Virus record (IMG/VR): IMGVR_UViG_3300045975_000176
Location: 1 to 40,032 of that record
Origin: a virus
Length of the DNA stretch: 40,032 nt
Direction: 5' to 3' (one strand)
Shown here piece by piece: positions 1 through 9,067 of this stretch. Each line of letters begins with the position of its first letter. Within the stretch, counting starts at the first letter, position 1. Both the position numbers and the translations under genes were made by a program. A model generated the notes under the pieces. It searched no databases, was not told the origin of the DNA, and worked only from the letters and a program-made list of their open reading frames with translations.

Positions 1-1187
1 GGGATCGGCCGTCCCCAGGGCGACGTGGTCGACCGGGCGCCGCCCACCGGACCGAGGTTGCCGGCTACGGCCGAGGGATCACTGCCGATGGCGGAGAGCA
101 GATCGATCGCCGTAAACCGTGGCGCGCTCGGATCGGTCGCGGTCGGGTTGACCGCGCGTCCACTGGCAATCTGATCGCGCATGGTGCCGGCAGCGGAGCG
201 CATCTCCGGCGTGTAGGCGCCGGGCGTCTCCCGCTGATAGCGCGTGCCGGCGGCCACGGTGCGCGGCCCGCCGTTGATAATCCGGTCCAGTAGCGCCATC
301 GCCTGCATCTGCGCCATGACGTGGCTGTACGGGTCGCGGCCGCCTTCTTCGGTCAACGTGTCGAGCAGCGCGAGGTCGCGTTCCCGCGCGTCGCGGCTCT
401 GCTCAATCTCCAGACTGTGCTCGCGGTTGGCGTCGCCTTCGCGGGCATTCGACCACGCGTTCAACCCGAAGCCCGCGGCCTCGAGCGCCGGCATCACCCA
501 GGGCGATGACAACATTCCCCCTCCTGTCGCACTTCCTGCGGCGGTCGTGCCGGCCGCAGCGCCACCGCCCGCCGCCGACGTGCCAAACGTCGGGCCCAGC
601 CCGCGGCTCACATTCGAGGCCAGCACCGGAGAGATGCCGGCACCGCCCGCCACTGCGCCACCTCCGGCTGCGGCCGCGCCGGGCACCAGGCCGGAGGCCA
701 CGGGAGCGGCATAGCCCGCCATCGGGGCCGTCCATCCGGTGGAGGCGAGGAGTCCGGTGCCGCCCGCTGCGGCGCCGCCGCCACCCGCCGCGCCGCCGGC
801 CGCCGCGCCACCCGCCGCGCCACCGCCGCCACCACTGAAGGCACTCATCAGGGCCGGCCCGCCAAAGTACGCGCCCGCGCCGATCGCGGCCCCGATGCCG
901 ATGTTGCGGAGCAAGGTGTTGTGCTGGTTGATGTTCCCGGCGCCGTCGATGTGCATGCCGTCCGGCAAGCGGATGCCTTGACTGCCGAGCCACCGTTCAA
1001 ATTCCGCCTGGTGCCGATCGGACATGCGGATCCCGCGCCCGGTGTCGACCATGCCGCGCTGCGCCTTCCATTCCTGCACCTGCGGCAGAGACCCCAGCCA
1101 GCGATTGAACTGATCGAGCTGTCGTTCATCCGTGTCCCGGTCGGGCACCTGGCGGCCGTCCGGGGTGTAGTACCGCTGTCTCGGCAT
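1..1187 (-). CDS. Ala/Gly-rich putative internal virion protein, 3' end off the window
   Basis: An open frame starts at the ATG at 1187, directly after the TAA of the upstream gene (1188), and stays open to base 1, so at least 395 residues are present and the C-terminus lies outside. Residues about 1-90 are soluble and charged. A hydrophobic glycine-rich stretch (IGIGAAIGAGAYFGGPAL) follows, then about 120 residues of Gly/Ala repeats, then a helical, charged region with EIEQSRDARERDLALLD. Small-residue hydrophobic stretches next to helices are seen in ejected internal proteins and in pore-forming phage proteins; that role is inferred. It sits last in the visible tail cluster. Codon use matches its neighbours. 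I do not recognise a family. Confidence 0.8.
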   Translation of the reverse strand, partial: MPRQRYYTPDGRQVPDRDTDERQLDQFNRWLGSLPQVQEWKAQRGMVDTGRGIRMSDRHQAEFERWLGSQGIRLPDGMHIDGAGNINQHNTLLRNIGIGAAIGAGAYFGGPALMSAFSGGGGGAAGGAAAGGAAGGGGAAAGGTGLLASTGWTAPMAGYAAPVASGLVPGAAAAGGGAVAGGAGISPVLASNVSRGLGPTFGTSAAGGGAAAGTTAAGSATGGGMLSSPWVMPALEAAGFGLNAWSNAREGDANREHSLEIEQSRDARERDLALLDTLTEEGGRDPYSHVMAQMQAMALLDRIINGGPRTVAAGTRYQRETPGAYTPEMRSAAGTMRDQIASGRAVNPTATDPSAPRFTAIDLLSAIGSDPSAVAGNLGPVGGARSTTSPWGRPI

Positions 1188-1466
1188 TTACCCTCCCGCC
1201 TGTTCCGCTTCCACCGTTTCGAGCGCTTCGCGCATGGTCGTCATTTGCGCGTCGCCGCTGACGTTGCGCGGATCGTTGGCCGTCCGCCACGCGGCTTGGG
1301 TCCGCACGTTCAGCCGATCCGCCCATTTCGTCATTGCGATCGCGACTTCGGACATCCCGCCCGCCGTGAGGACCTGCGTCGCCGTCAGGCCCCGCGAAGC
1401 GGCATACTCCTCGAGCGCGAGCTGCTGGTTGACGGTGAGCACAAAGTTGACTGCGGTGGTCGCCAT
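1188..1466 (-). CDS. Small hypothetical virion-region protein (92 aa)
   Basis: The ATG at 1466 has an AAGGA ribosome site about eight bases upstream, which favours it over a longer start. The protein is mostly helical (MATTAVNFVLTVNQQLALEE at the start) and ends in a charged helix with EALETVEAEQAGG. No domain recognised. It lies between the polyglycine protein and the Ala/Gly-rich protein and its stop codon abuts the next start, so it is co-translated with the tail cluster. It could be a chaperone or a minor structural protein; nothing in the sequence decides this. Confidence 0.75.
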   Translation of the reverse strand: MATTAVNFVLTVNQQLALEEYAASRGLTATQVLTAGGMSEVAIAMTKWADRLNVRTQAAWRTANDPRNVSGDAQMTTMREALETVEAEQAGG

Positions 1467-1476
1467 GAGTCGTCCT

Positions 1477-2376
1477 TTACGGCGCAAACGTGTCCGACGT
1501 GAGGCAGATGTGAATGGTGTAGCCGCCGCCGCTGGAGACGCTGCACCCGGTGCCGCGCTGCGTGCCGAGATACCGGATGACCACGCAGCCCGTCATGCCA
1601 TTCCCGCCGGCGCCGGTTCCGCCACCGCCGCCGCCACCGGCCCCGCACAGCGTCGCATTGCCGCCCGCGGCGTTGGCGCCCGATCCGCCCGTGCCGGCCC
1701 CTGTCCCGCCCGCGCCGCCCACGACGACGCCCGACCCCCCGCCGCCGCTGCCGTAGACGAACGTCGCGCCCGCGTAATCATTACTGTCGCCTTCGGCCCC
1801 GGCGCCACCCGTGCCGCCGCCCGCGGTCGTGCCATTGCTGCCCGTGCCGTTCGCGCCGCCCCCGCCACCGCCCGCGCTGTCTGCGCCCGCCGTGGAGACA
1901 CCGTTGCCGCCGTTGTGGCCGTCGTCGCCCACGCCACCAGTTACCGTGCCGCCGCCCGCGTCGCGCGAGCCACCGCCACCACCACCCGCCCCGCCGTCGC
2001 CGCCGCCCGCGCTATTCGCCGTGCCGCCGCGTCCGCCGAACCCGCCACCATCGGCCGTGACGCTGATGGTGCCGCCGATGAGCGTCGTGTCAGCGCCGGC
2101 CGTGCCGCTATTCCCACTGCTCCCGCCCGCGCCAGCCGCCCCAATCGTGACGGTCAGGGCCGCGCCGCCGCGCACGACCGTGGAGCTCCCGGTCAGCGCC
2201 TCGCCACCGCCCCCGCCACCGCCGGTCGCCGTGACGCCGTCGGTCGAATTGCCGCCGCCGCCGCCCGCACCCACCACGAGGTACTCGATGACGTACGTCT
2301 TGTTCACGCCGAGCAGGCGCATCAGTTGCGCCTCGCTCGAGGTCAGCGTCAGCGCGAGAAGCAGGAGCCAGCGCAT
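1477..2376 (-). CDS. Polyglycine adhesin-like protein with signal peptide (299 aa)
   Basis: Residues 1-17 form a short signal peptide (MRWLLLLALTLTSSEAQ, likely cut after SEA). A beta strand with the typical phage lead-in YVIEYLVVGAGGGGG follows at about 28-42. Residues 40-260 are a low-complexity Gly-rich domain with many GGGGG runs separated by short T/S/N/D segments, the composition expected for packed polyglycine-II helices as in some T-even receptor-binding adhesins. The C-terminus holds three cysteines (GCVVIRYLG, GCSVSSGGG, HICLTS). Start is the ATG abutting the TAA of the fibre gene upstream. Role in binding a host surface receptor is inferred from composition and place. Confidence 0.85.
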   Translation of the reverse strand: MRWLLLLALTLTSSEAQLMRLLGVNKTYVIEYLVVGAGGGGGNSTDGVTATGGGGGGGEALTGSSTVVRGGAALTVTIGAAGAGGSSGNSGTAGADTTLIGGTISVTADGGGFGGRGGTANSAGGGDGGAGGGGGGSRDAGGGTVTGGVGDDGHNGGNGVSTAGADSAGGGGGGANGTGSNGTTAGGGTGGAGAEGDSNDYAGATFVYGSGGGGSGVVVGGAGGTGAGTGGSGANAAGGNATLCGAGGGGGGGTGAGGNGMTGCVVIRYLGTQRGTGCSVSSGGGYTIHICLTSDTFAP

Positions 2377-3366
2377 TTAGAAGTTCTGCCCCGCCGTGAA
2401 GCAATACCAGTTCGTCCCGGCGTTGTAGGTAAGGCAGGTGAAGAAGTCCTTTTTGCCGTTGGTGCTCGTCATTGTCGGTGCGGCCGCGCCCGCCCACGCG
2501 ACGCTCGCTGGCCAGGTGACCGTCCGCAGCGTGCCATCCGCCGTGAAGACCAGCGTGAACGAGCCCGCCTTCCCGGTCGTCGGCGCGTTCGAAATCGTCA
2601 GCGTCGTGATGTTCGCGGTGAGCGCGACATCGAAGTGCGTCGCCGTCGACAGGTCCAGCGTCAGGGCATTCGCGCTGATCGTCGGCGCCGTGCGCGTTTC
2701 GGTGTAGGTCAGCAGGTCGTTGCGCGCGGTGAACGCGTTGGCCGTGCCGAGCATCGCCACGCCCGTGAGGTTCGTGCCCGACAGTGACGCGAAGTAGGTC
2801 GAGCTGATGGCGGGAATCTGGCCGGTGGCGCTGACAATACCGACGTTGCCGGAGCCGGCGTTGATGCCGCCCGCCACATCGAGCGCGTTGATGCCGGCGC
2901 CGAAGATGTTGGCCGTGGACCCCACGAAGAGGTCGGTGTTCGTGGCAATCGCGCCGGAGGCGTTGAAGGACCCCGCCACCACCGTGTTCCCGGTCGCCGC
3001 GGCGATCGTGACGTTCCCGCTGCCGATGTTGACGTCGCCGGCAATATCCACGGTCGAACCCGCGGTGAGTGCCCCTGAGAAATTGCCGAGGACGCTGTAG
3101 AAGGCCGCCCAGCGTGTTCCGCTGGCGCCCAGATCGCGCGTGTTGTTGCCGTCGGCGACGATGGCCCGGGTCGTCAGGGTGCCGGTCATGGTGCCGCCCG
3201 TGCGGTTCAGGGCGTTCGCGTAGACGGCATTGACGATGGTGTTCACCTCGTCGGGCGAAATAATCGTGCCGGCCGTGAAGGTGAACGGTGGGGAGCCGAG
3301 CTGCGCCGAGGCGACTCCGGTCGCCAGCAGCAGCGCAAGAGCGATTCCGAGCAGTCGGTTACGCAT
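2377..3366 (-). CDS. Putative tail fibre protein with signal peptide (329 aa)
   Basis: Residues 1-22 are a textbook Sec signal peptide (RNRLLGIALALLLATGVASAQ, cut after ASA). The rest is built from short beta-rich Gly/Ser/Thr/Asn repeats such as GDVNIGSGNVTIAAATGNTV and NTRDLGASGTRW, the pattern of elongated trimeric phage fibres that list decorations of the DLGASGxRW type. A more compact C-terminal part from about 225 contains FTLVFTADGTLRTVTWPASV and CLTYNAGTNWYCFTAG, resembling a phage fibre head domain. The ATG at 3366 overlaps the preceding stop by eight bases; no longer start keeps the signal peptide at the N-terminus. A signal peptide on a fibre is odd. Confidence 0.85.
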   Translation of the reverse strand: MRNRLLGIALALLLATGVASAQLGSPPFTFTAGTIISPDEVNTIVNAVYANALNRTGGTMTGTLTTRAIVADGNNTRDLGASGTRWAAFYSVLGNFSGALTAGSTVDIAGDVNIGSGNVTIAAATGNTVVAGSFNASGAIATNTDLFVGSTANIFGAGINALDVAGGINAGSGNVGIVSATGQIPAISSTYFASLSGTNLTGVAMLGTANAFTARNDLLTYTETRTAPTISANALTLDLSTATHFDVALTANITTLTISNAPTTGKAGSFTLVFTADGTLRTVTWPASVAWAGAAAPTMTSTNGKKDFFTCLTYNAGTNWYCFTAGQNF

Positions 3367-3676
3367 CGACGGTGTTCTCCCTGGCGGTGACGAAGACGAG
3401 GAGGGCACGCGTCCCATTCGCGCTCGCCAGCAGATAGGCGACGTCCTTCGTCCACAGATTCCCGACGGGCGTGTAGACGATGCCGCCCACTTGACTCAAT
3501 ACAACCATGCCGATGGGTATTTCGCCCATACCGTGGGCCACGTCGACGACCGTGCTGTTCGAGGGGAAGTACACCTCGAAGATCTTTGAACACGCCGCGA
3601 ACGGCCATTCAAAGGGCTGTCGGCGGTCCACCGCCACCAGGGCATCGGACGTCGGACGATCAACGGGCCGCGGCAT
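3359..3676 (-). CDS. Hypothetical tail-associated protein (105 aa)
   Basis: Begins three bases after the stop of the tail nozzle gene. It is beta-rich, with YFPSNSTVVDVAHGMGEIP and GIVYTPVGNLWTKDVAYLLA; the VxHGMG/P pattern followed by strands is common in small beta-sandwich phage tail proteins that sit next to fibres, but I cannot name a family. Its end overlaps the signal-peptide fibre gene downstream, implying translational coupling. Confidence 0.75.
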   Translation of the reverse strand: MPRPVDRPTSDALVAVDRRQPFEWPFAACSKIFEVYFPSNSTVVDVAHGMGEIPIGMVVLSQVGGIVYTPVGNLWTKDVAYLLASANGTRALLVFVTARENTVDA

Positions 3677-3679
3677 TCG

Positions 3680-5794
3680 TTACCCGTTCACGCTCGGGAC
3701 GAGCCGCTTCGAGAGCGGATCGCAGGTGACGCCGAACTGCTTGAGTCGCACTTCGGACGAGGGATAGAAGTTCCAGAACTGGATCTGGAGCGTCACGAAC
3801 GTGCGTTCAAACCGCTGTTTCTTCAGGGACTGCCCCGGCCCGCCGGACCATTCCGACTCGCCCCAGATGGCTTGACCCCAGATCGCGCCGGCCTGCTCGA
3901 TCGGGAACGCGAGATCGTTGATGGCGGTGACGTGCCCGTCGTCATCGTTGAACCGGATGCGCGCGAACAGGCTCTGGTCGTCGGCGCTGGAGCTTGCCGC
4001 CACGAACAGGAAGCGCGATTGCTTCGCGTGCGTCGGGACCTTGAAATCGAGGAACGAGGTATTCCAGAACCACCGGATCCCGCCGACGATCACCTCCCAG
4101 CCGTCGCCGGACGGCACGGGCGACAGCTCCGGCCCGTTGGTCGTGTCCAGGGTGATCACCGTGCCGGTATTTGAGGCCGCCCGGACCCACTGCCAGATGC
4201 CGGCCGGACTTTTCACGGCAATGGGCATGCCCGCCAGCCCGCCGCCGGTCGTGTAGAACGTCGCCCCGCTCGCGGTAATCGTGCTGACCGTGGCGCCCGT
4301 GATGGTCTCTTCCGTCGTGCCACTCGGCGGCCCGTCGTGCGCGCCGTCGAACATCTGGTAGACGCGGCCCCAATGGTCGCCCATATACAGGCCGAGATCG
4401 CCGTTGGTGTCGGTGAACTGCGCGAACGATCCGTACTCGTGCCCGGTGATCGGGGGAAGCCAGGCACCGAGCAGGTAGTGATACGCGAGCAGCGTCCGCA
4501 CGCGCGTCGTCGACGTGGTCGGGACGCTCCAGATCACGAGGTTGTTGACTTCGTCGTGGACGCAGCGAATGAGCGCGAGCGCTTGTTTGTTGACCGTCGC
4601 GATGAAATTCGAGATCCGGCTGTTGCCAATCGACCGCCACGCCGAGAGGTTCGTCACATACGGGCCGCGAATCCGGTCCCAGCCGTACAGTTCGCTGTCC
4701 ACCTCGACGCACGACTCGGCGCTGACGTTGCCGTACGTCTGGTGGAGGCGCTTCGGCTTGAACGGTACCCGGTCGCCCACGAGCTCCCACGTCGCATGGG
4801 CCGTGCCGATGATGCGCCGCTCCGAGAACTCGAGGCCCCACGTCAGCGCGTCGCCCGTGGCGCGCGAGATCGGGAAGTTATCGCGCGGATGCCAGCTTTG
4901 CAGGTCGCCGAGCTTGCTGATGTCGACGGCGTCGGTGTTCGCGCGGATGCCGAACCCGTAGCCGTTCATTTCAAACAGGTGGATGAAGTTCCCCGGCGGC
5001 GGATCGTTCACGCTCGTCTTGTCGGCGATCTGGTTCGCCCGGCGCGTCGTGTCGGTGACGGTCTCGGTGGCGCTGCCCGTGGCGACGGTCCAACTCCCGG
5101 CGAGGTAGTAATTCAGCTCGTTCGTATCGGTGCGTCGCACCCACGCGCGCCAGTGGGTCGCCGCAGACGGAACGCTGCCACCGGGTTTGGTGTGCGTCCG
5201 GCCCTGCGCCGCCAGGGCCTGCGTAGCCGTCGCATCGGAGATGGAACTGTCGTGGTCCATCGCCGAGTCGTACCAGGTATAGACGGCCTCATAGGTGCCG
5301 GTGAGCGTGCCGGCGCCCGCCGACATATTCGTGACCGACGACGGCCGCGCGAAGCCGATGTCATAGAGCGCCGAGCCGTCATAGCGCTTCTGCGCCGAGC
5401 CATCGTAGATGAACGCGTTGCTCTTGAACGGCGTCATCCGGGCCTGATTCCCCGCCGTGCCGAACGCGCTGCCGATGGTCGACGTGGACCCATTGACCGG
5501 GTCCACTTCGGAGAGCTGGCCGTTGCACATCGCGAGCAGCTCGGCCGCCGCGGCCGGCCGACGGAAATCAAACAGGCCGTCGACGCGCTTCGCTGACGCC
5601 ATCACCGTCGGGTTGATCAGCCGGACGCCCGGACGGACCCCCATTTCGCACTGCCGCGAATCGAGGTTCGCTTCGTAGAGAAAGGCGTTGGCCGCGTCGG
5701 GCGTCGCGAACGGCGGCAGCGTGCTCGGGGTGTCGAGGAAGCCGGCCGAGAAGTTATCCACCCAGATGTCGGAGATCGGTTGCTGGGCACTCAT
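3680..5794 (-). CDS. Tail nozzle/stabilisation-like protein (704 aa)
   Basis: The N-terminus (DIWVDNFSAGFLDTPSTLPP) and the repeated strand-turn units (NAFIYDGSAQKRYDGSALYD, IHLFEMNGYGFGIRANTDAV, RIIGTAHATWELVGD, ELYGWDRIRGPYVTNLS) match the plan of podovirus tail nozzle or needle-base proteins, which hold a beta-propeller-like domain and fibronectin-like inserts. FIATVNKQALALIRCVHDEV is typical of the propeller core. Start overlaps the upstream adaptor gene as ATGA. In the virion it would extend the tail below the adaptor ring. The family call rests on architecture and gene order. Confidence 0.75.
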   Translation of the reverse strand: MSAQQPISDIWVDNFSAGFLDTPSTLPPFATPDAANAFLYEANLDSRQCEMGVRPGVRLINPTVMASAKRVDGLFDFRRPAAAAELLAMCNGQLSEVDPVNGSTSTIGSAFGTAGNQARMTPFKSNAFIYDGSAQKRYDGSALYDIGFARPSSVTNMSAGAGTLTGTYEAVYTWYDSAMDHDSSISDATATQALAAQGRTHTKPGGSVPSAATHWRAWVRRTDTNELNYYLAGSWTVATGSATETVTDTTRRANQIADKTSVNDPPPGNFIHLFEMNGYGFGIRANTDAVDISKLGDLQSWHPRDNFPISRATGDALTWGLEFSERRIIGTAHATWELVGDRVPFKPKRLHQTYGNVSAESCVEVDSELYGWDRIRGPYVTNLSAWRSIGNSRISNFIATVNKQALALIRCVHDEVNNLVIWSVPTTSTTRVRTLLAYHYLLGAWLPPITGHEYGSFAQFTDTNGDLGLYMGDHWGRVYQMFDGAHDGPPSGTTEETITGATVSTITASGATFYTTGGGLAGMPIAVKSPAGIWQWVRAASNTGTVITLDTTNGPELSPVPSGDGWEVIVGGIRWFWNTSFLDFKVPTHAKQSRFLFVAASSSADDQSLFARIRFNDDDGHVTAINDLAFPIEQAGAIWGQAIWGESEWSGGPGQSLKKQRFERTFVTLQIQFWNFYPSSEVRLKQFGVTCDPLSKRLVPSVNG

Positions 5795-6753
5795 CCCATG
5801 AACGGCCGAATCCGCGGCCGTGCCGGTTGAATCGTGTTGTCGTGACCGACCAGCGCGATGAGCGACGCGTTCGATCCCTGATCGACGTCAGTCAGCTCGC
5901 CGCGATTGACCTTGAAGTAATTCCCCATGCGCTCGAGGAGCGCAGAGACCCAGAACTGCGGCACCGTATCGGCGTCATAGAGCAGGCGTTTCGGCAGACG
6001 GAGACACGGCACGCCGATGATCTGGCCCGCCGTGATCGGCTTCGGGTGCAACACGATCGTCGGAATCTCCACCTGACTCTGTTCCGGTAAGAGTTTCTGG
6101 AGCGTCGCGCCGGCGGAGTCCAGGCGCAGCGTCACCGTGCCGCGCGAGCTGGTGTGCTCGGTGTCCGGGGTGTCCGCCTCGGTGTACGCCTTCGTGAACC
6201 CGGTGATCGGCGGGAACCACGTGCCGGCCGCGACCGGCGTCGTGCCATTGAGCGTCAGCTGCGCCTCGTCGACGACGCCGTCACTGTTGATGCCCTGCAC
6301 GACGACGGCAATATCGGTGTCGCTGGCGTGGGACGAGACCAGTTCGAGCGCTTGGCCCGCCGCGTCCGGCTGCGTCGTCACCGCCGACACGCCGCCGAGC
6401 GAGTACCGCTCTGGCACGCTGGCCACTTCGAGGTCCGTGCCCGCCTCCGGAAACTCCATCCACAACGCGTCAAGGTCGTAGGGCACGAGATCGCGCCCGG
6501 TCGTGAGGTTCCGCACCCGCAGGTGCGGCGGAATGCGCCCGAAATACGGCGGGAGCGCATAGGTGCGCTGGTCCGCGACGGTCGTGACCTGCACGGGATC
6601 GGGCATCCGGTGATCTTTGAACGGATGGCGCAGCCAGATGTCGAGATAGGAGACGTTCAGGAGCCGTTCGGCGAGATCGCGCGACCGGGTATCGCCGTAC
6701 TCACCGTGCATGTGCAGAAACGTGTCGAGCAGCTCGCGGCGTGAGTTGTTCAT
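5791..6753 (-). CDS. Podovirus-type head-tail adaptor/tail accessory protein (320 aa)
   Basis: The N-terminal helical region (ELLDTFLHMHGEYGD then ERLLNVSYLDIWLRHPFKDH) and the following strands (DQRTYALPPYFGRIPPHLRV) are like adaptor-ring proteins that dock under the portal in short-tailed phages. A beta-sandwich-like domain (TTQPDAAGQALELVSSHASD, GTVTLRLDSAGATLQKLLP) occupies about 125-240, followed by a helical C-terminus (PQFWVSALLERMGNYFKVNR). It is placed just before the nozzle gene, the normal order. ATGA overlaps on both sides show tight coupling. Confidence in the adaptor role is moderate. Confidence 0.7.
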   Translation of the reverse strand: MNNSRRELLDTFLHMHGEYGDTRSRDLAERLLNVSYLDIWLRHPFKDHRMPDPVQVTTVADQRTYALPPYFGRIPPHLRVRNLTTGRDLVPYDLDALWMEFPEAGTDLEVASVPERYSLGGVSAVTTQPDAAGQALELVSSHASDTDIAVVVQGINSDGVVDEAQLTLNGTTPVAAGTWFPPITGFTKAYTEADTPDTEHTSSRGTVTLRLDSAGATLQKLLPEQSQVEIPTIVLHPKPITAGQIIGVPCLRLPKRLLYDADTVPQFWVSALLERMGNYFKVNRGELTDVDQGSNASLIALVGHDNTIQPARPRIRPFMG

Positions 6754-6923
6754 TGACAGGTGATCCGGTACTTCTGCTGTAAGGGCGGCGACGCGCAGAT
6801 CACGTCAATCGTCACCGCCTTGACGAACTCGAACTCTTGGGCATGGCGATACGCCAGGGCCGCGAGGCCGAGCACAAGCAGCCCCGCGAGCGTGCCGCCG
6901 AAGGCCAGGGCGAACGTCCGCAT
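6750..6923 (-). CDS. Small single-pass membrane protein (57 aa)
   Basis: Residues about 4-24 form one hydrophobic helix (FALAFGGTLAGLLVLGLAAL) and the rest is a short soluble tail ending CASPPLQQKYRITCQ with two cysteines. The ATG overlaps the stop of the beta-helix protein (TAATG) and its stop overlaps the adaptor start, so it belongs to the operon. Size and topology would suit an i-spanin-like or holin-like helper or a small inner-membrane protein, but no charge pattern or partner identifies it. Confidence 0.75.
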   Translation of the reverse strand: MRTFALAFGGTLAGLLVLGLAALAYRHAQEFEFVKAVTIDVICASPPLQQKYRITCQ

Positions 6924-9067
6924 TACTTCAGCAGCAGCCGGAGCAAGGGCTTCAGGTAGCTGATGATTTCCGGCGGCAGCTCGGGCTCGGTGCGCGGATC
7001 GGGGAACTCGGACGGGGTGTAATAGAGCACCCACGCCGAACCGTTCCACTTATAGAGCTGGCCGTCAGGCGTAGCCCCGTTCGTGTTGTTCCACTCGCCG
7101 ACATCCATCGCCCAGAAGGCGACATTGACGAGCGTCGGCGTGATGGTGTTCATCTGCGCGAAGGTGCCGACGCCGACCCCATGGCCCGACTGCGCCGCGG
7201 CGGCGCTCCCGTCGAACCCGGCGGAGGCGTGGCCGTGCGGGTAGCCGTCGTGATCGAACTTATGCGTCCCAGAGCGGACCGGGTGATTCTGATTGTGCGT
7301 CCCGCCCCACGGCAGATTGGTGTTGTTGACGCCGACTGTGTTCAACCACTGGTAGCACCCTTCGACCACCTGATCGTACGGAATGACCGGGACGTGATCG
7401 CTCTGTGCATTGTTCGCCGTGCCGGTGTAGTTCGGCCGGTGGAGGTTGAACGAGAAATTGTTCGCCGTCGGCGCCGGGTCCGCGAGGATGTCATACGTGC
7501 CTTCGATGTCCCCCTTGGTCGAGCCGAGGTGAATGTAGTCGTCCGCGTCCAACCCGTGATTGGTCCGCGTGGCCGTCACGAGGCTGTTGGTGTAGCTGTA
7601 GTTGAACGTGCGCGACGAAATCCGCGTGCCCTGACCGGCGCACGAGTTATCGAAGAGCTGATTCACGCGGTTGATCTCGACGACGAGGGGCGGATCGTTG
7701 TCCGTGAACCGGTGCGGCTCGTTCGCCTGTTCCGCGGCGAGGTCGACGGTCAGCACGCCGATCCCATCCGTGACGCCGTTATTCGACCGGATGCGCCCAT
7801 GGCACATCGGCGACGCCGGGACGGTGGATCCGTTCCCGCCGTTGGAAAAGCACCCCTGGACCTTCAGCACCATGTCGACGTAGTCGTCTTCGATCCACGT
7901 CACATTGCCCGCTGTCGTGATTTCCCATTCGTGCCCGTTCGCGTGCGGTGTGATGGTGCCAATCGTGAACACTTTGAACGGATTGCCGGCGTCGTTGAGG
8001 TCCCAGATGCACTCGCCATCGGCGGAACAGAAATGCCGCCCCTCGTGTGAGTCCCAGCGGTTCGTCTCGAACTGGCCGACGCTATCGTTGTTGGCGAGGT
8101 CCTCGTAGTCGTTCATGAACGCGATCCAGGACCCAGAGCGGAGCTGCCCCTGGTTGCTCACGCCGACGAAGGTGTTGCCGTAGTATTCGCCGCACCGGCT
8201 GCCACGGAGACGCCCGCCGCTCTCGGTGCCGTGCGCGTTGATGTTGCCGTTCTGGACGTAGTTATACCGAAACACGTAGCTCGTGCCGCCCCACGAGTCG
8301 GTGACCGGAATGCCGCTCGTCAACGAACCCGTCTTGACGATGTAGTTCGACTCCATGAGGACGGTCGTCGTGGTCCCGCGTGGACACGGATCCGCCCACC
8401 TCTGATCGGGATAGGCAAAGCTGTTCGCGGTCGTCCCGACGTTCTGCATAAAGTCGGTGCCGGAGGTGCGCGAGAAATAGTTGTGGTCAATGAGGCCGTT
8501 CCCCGTGAACGGCTCGAAGAACTGATCCGGGTCACTGGTGGTCGTGAAGCGGATATGGTCGTACCGGAACATCCGATCATCGAGCGGATCGCCCGTGGTC
8601 TGTCCGTTGACTTGCAGCAACCCGGCGCCCGTGCCGAGGTTCGTCGCGCCATCGAGAAAGGCGACATGCGCGAGACGCGCCGTGGTGCCGGTCGCCGTCG
8701 TGATCACAAACAGCGACGACGTGCTGCCGGCTGGGAGGTCGTTCGTGATGATCGTGGTGCACGCTGACGGGATGCCTTCGATGCCGCCCATCGTCTCGAG
8801 CGTGCAATCCTCCTCGCCCCGGACGGTGATGTCGTGGGCCTGCGGCTGCAACGTGACCTGCGCCGTCCACGAGCACGAGCCCGTCTTGATATAGACCGTG
8901 TCAATTTCGCCGGCCGAGGCTTCCGCCTCGTCGATCACTTTCTGCACGTCTCCCTCTTCGCACGAGGCCGACGTGACCGAGTCGCGCAGGGTGAGCGTCT
9001 TCAGTTCTCCGGCGGTGGTGACGATCAGAATGATGATGGATGTCGCAACGCTGGCGGCTAACTTCAT
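6923..9067 (-). CDS. Exported beta-helix tailspike-like protein (714 aa)
   Basis: Residues 1-20 are a signal peptide (KLAASVATSIIILIVTTAG). Residues about 60-370 show repeated short strands with N/G-rich turns such as RYDHIRFTTTSD, GLIDHNYFSRTSG, VLMESNYIVKTGS and VFRYNYVQNGNINAHG, the signature of a right-handed parallel beta-helix, as in tailspike depolymerases and pectate-lyase-like enzymes. A middle insert and a C-terminal domain with WAMDVGEWNNT and GQLYKWNGSAWVLYYTPSEF follow; the last motif is common in fibre tips. At least 12 cysteines, several close together (CSADGECIW), suggest disulfides and hence an oxidising compartment. No catalytic residues can be assigned. ATGA overlap with the upstream gene. 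Confidence 0.8.
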   Translation of the reverse strand: MKLAASVATSIIILIVTTAGELKTLTLRDSVTSASCEEGDVQKVIDEAEASAGEIDTVYIKTGSCSWTAQVTLQPQAHDITVRGEEDCTLETMGGIEGIPSACTTIITNDLPAGSTSSLFVITTATGTTARLAHVAFLDGATNLGTGAGLLQVNGQTTGDPLDDRMFRYDHIRFTTTSDPDQFFEPFTGNGLIDHNYFSRTSGTDFMQNVGTTANSFAYPDQRWADPCPRGTTTTVLMESNYIVKTGSLTSGIPVTDSWGGTSYVFRYNYVQNGNINAHGTESGGRLRGSRCGEYYGNTFVGVSNQGQLRSGSWIAFMNDYEDLANNDSVGQFETNRWDSHEGRHFCSADGECIWDLNDAGNPFKVFTIGTITPHANGHEWEITTAGNVTWIEDDYVDMVLKVQGCFSNGGNGSTVPASPMCHGRIRSNNGVTDGIGVLTVDLAAEQANEPHRFTDNDPPLVVEINRVNQLFDNSCAGQGTRISSRTFNYSYTNSLVTATRTNHGLDADDYIHLGSTKGDIEGTYDILADPAPTANNFSFNLHRPNYTGTANNAQSDHVPVIPYDQVVEGCYQWLNTVGVNNTNLPWGGTHNQNHPVRSGTHKFDHDGYPHGHASAGFDGSAAAAQSGHGVGVGTFAQMNTITPTLVNVAFWAMDVGEWNNTNGATPDGQLYKWNGSAWVLYYTPSEFPDPRTEPELPPEIISYLKPLLRLLLK

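Noticed and set aside
1234-2787. Long plus-strand frame of 517 codons opposite the polyglycine gene
   Set aside because: Opposite-strand shadow of a Gly-rich gene; Ala/Arg-rich reading without domains and no ribosome site.
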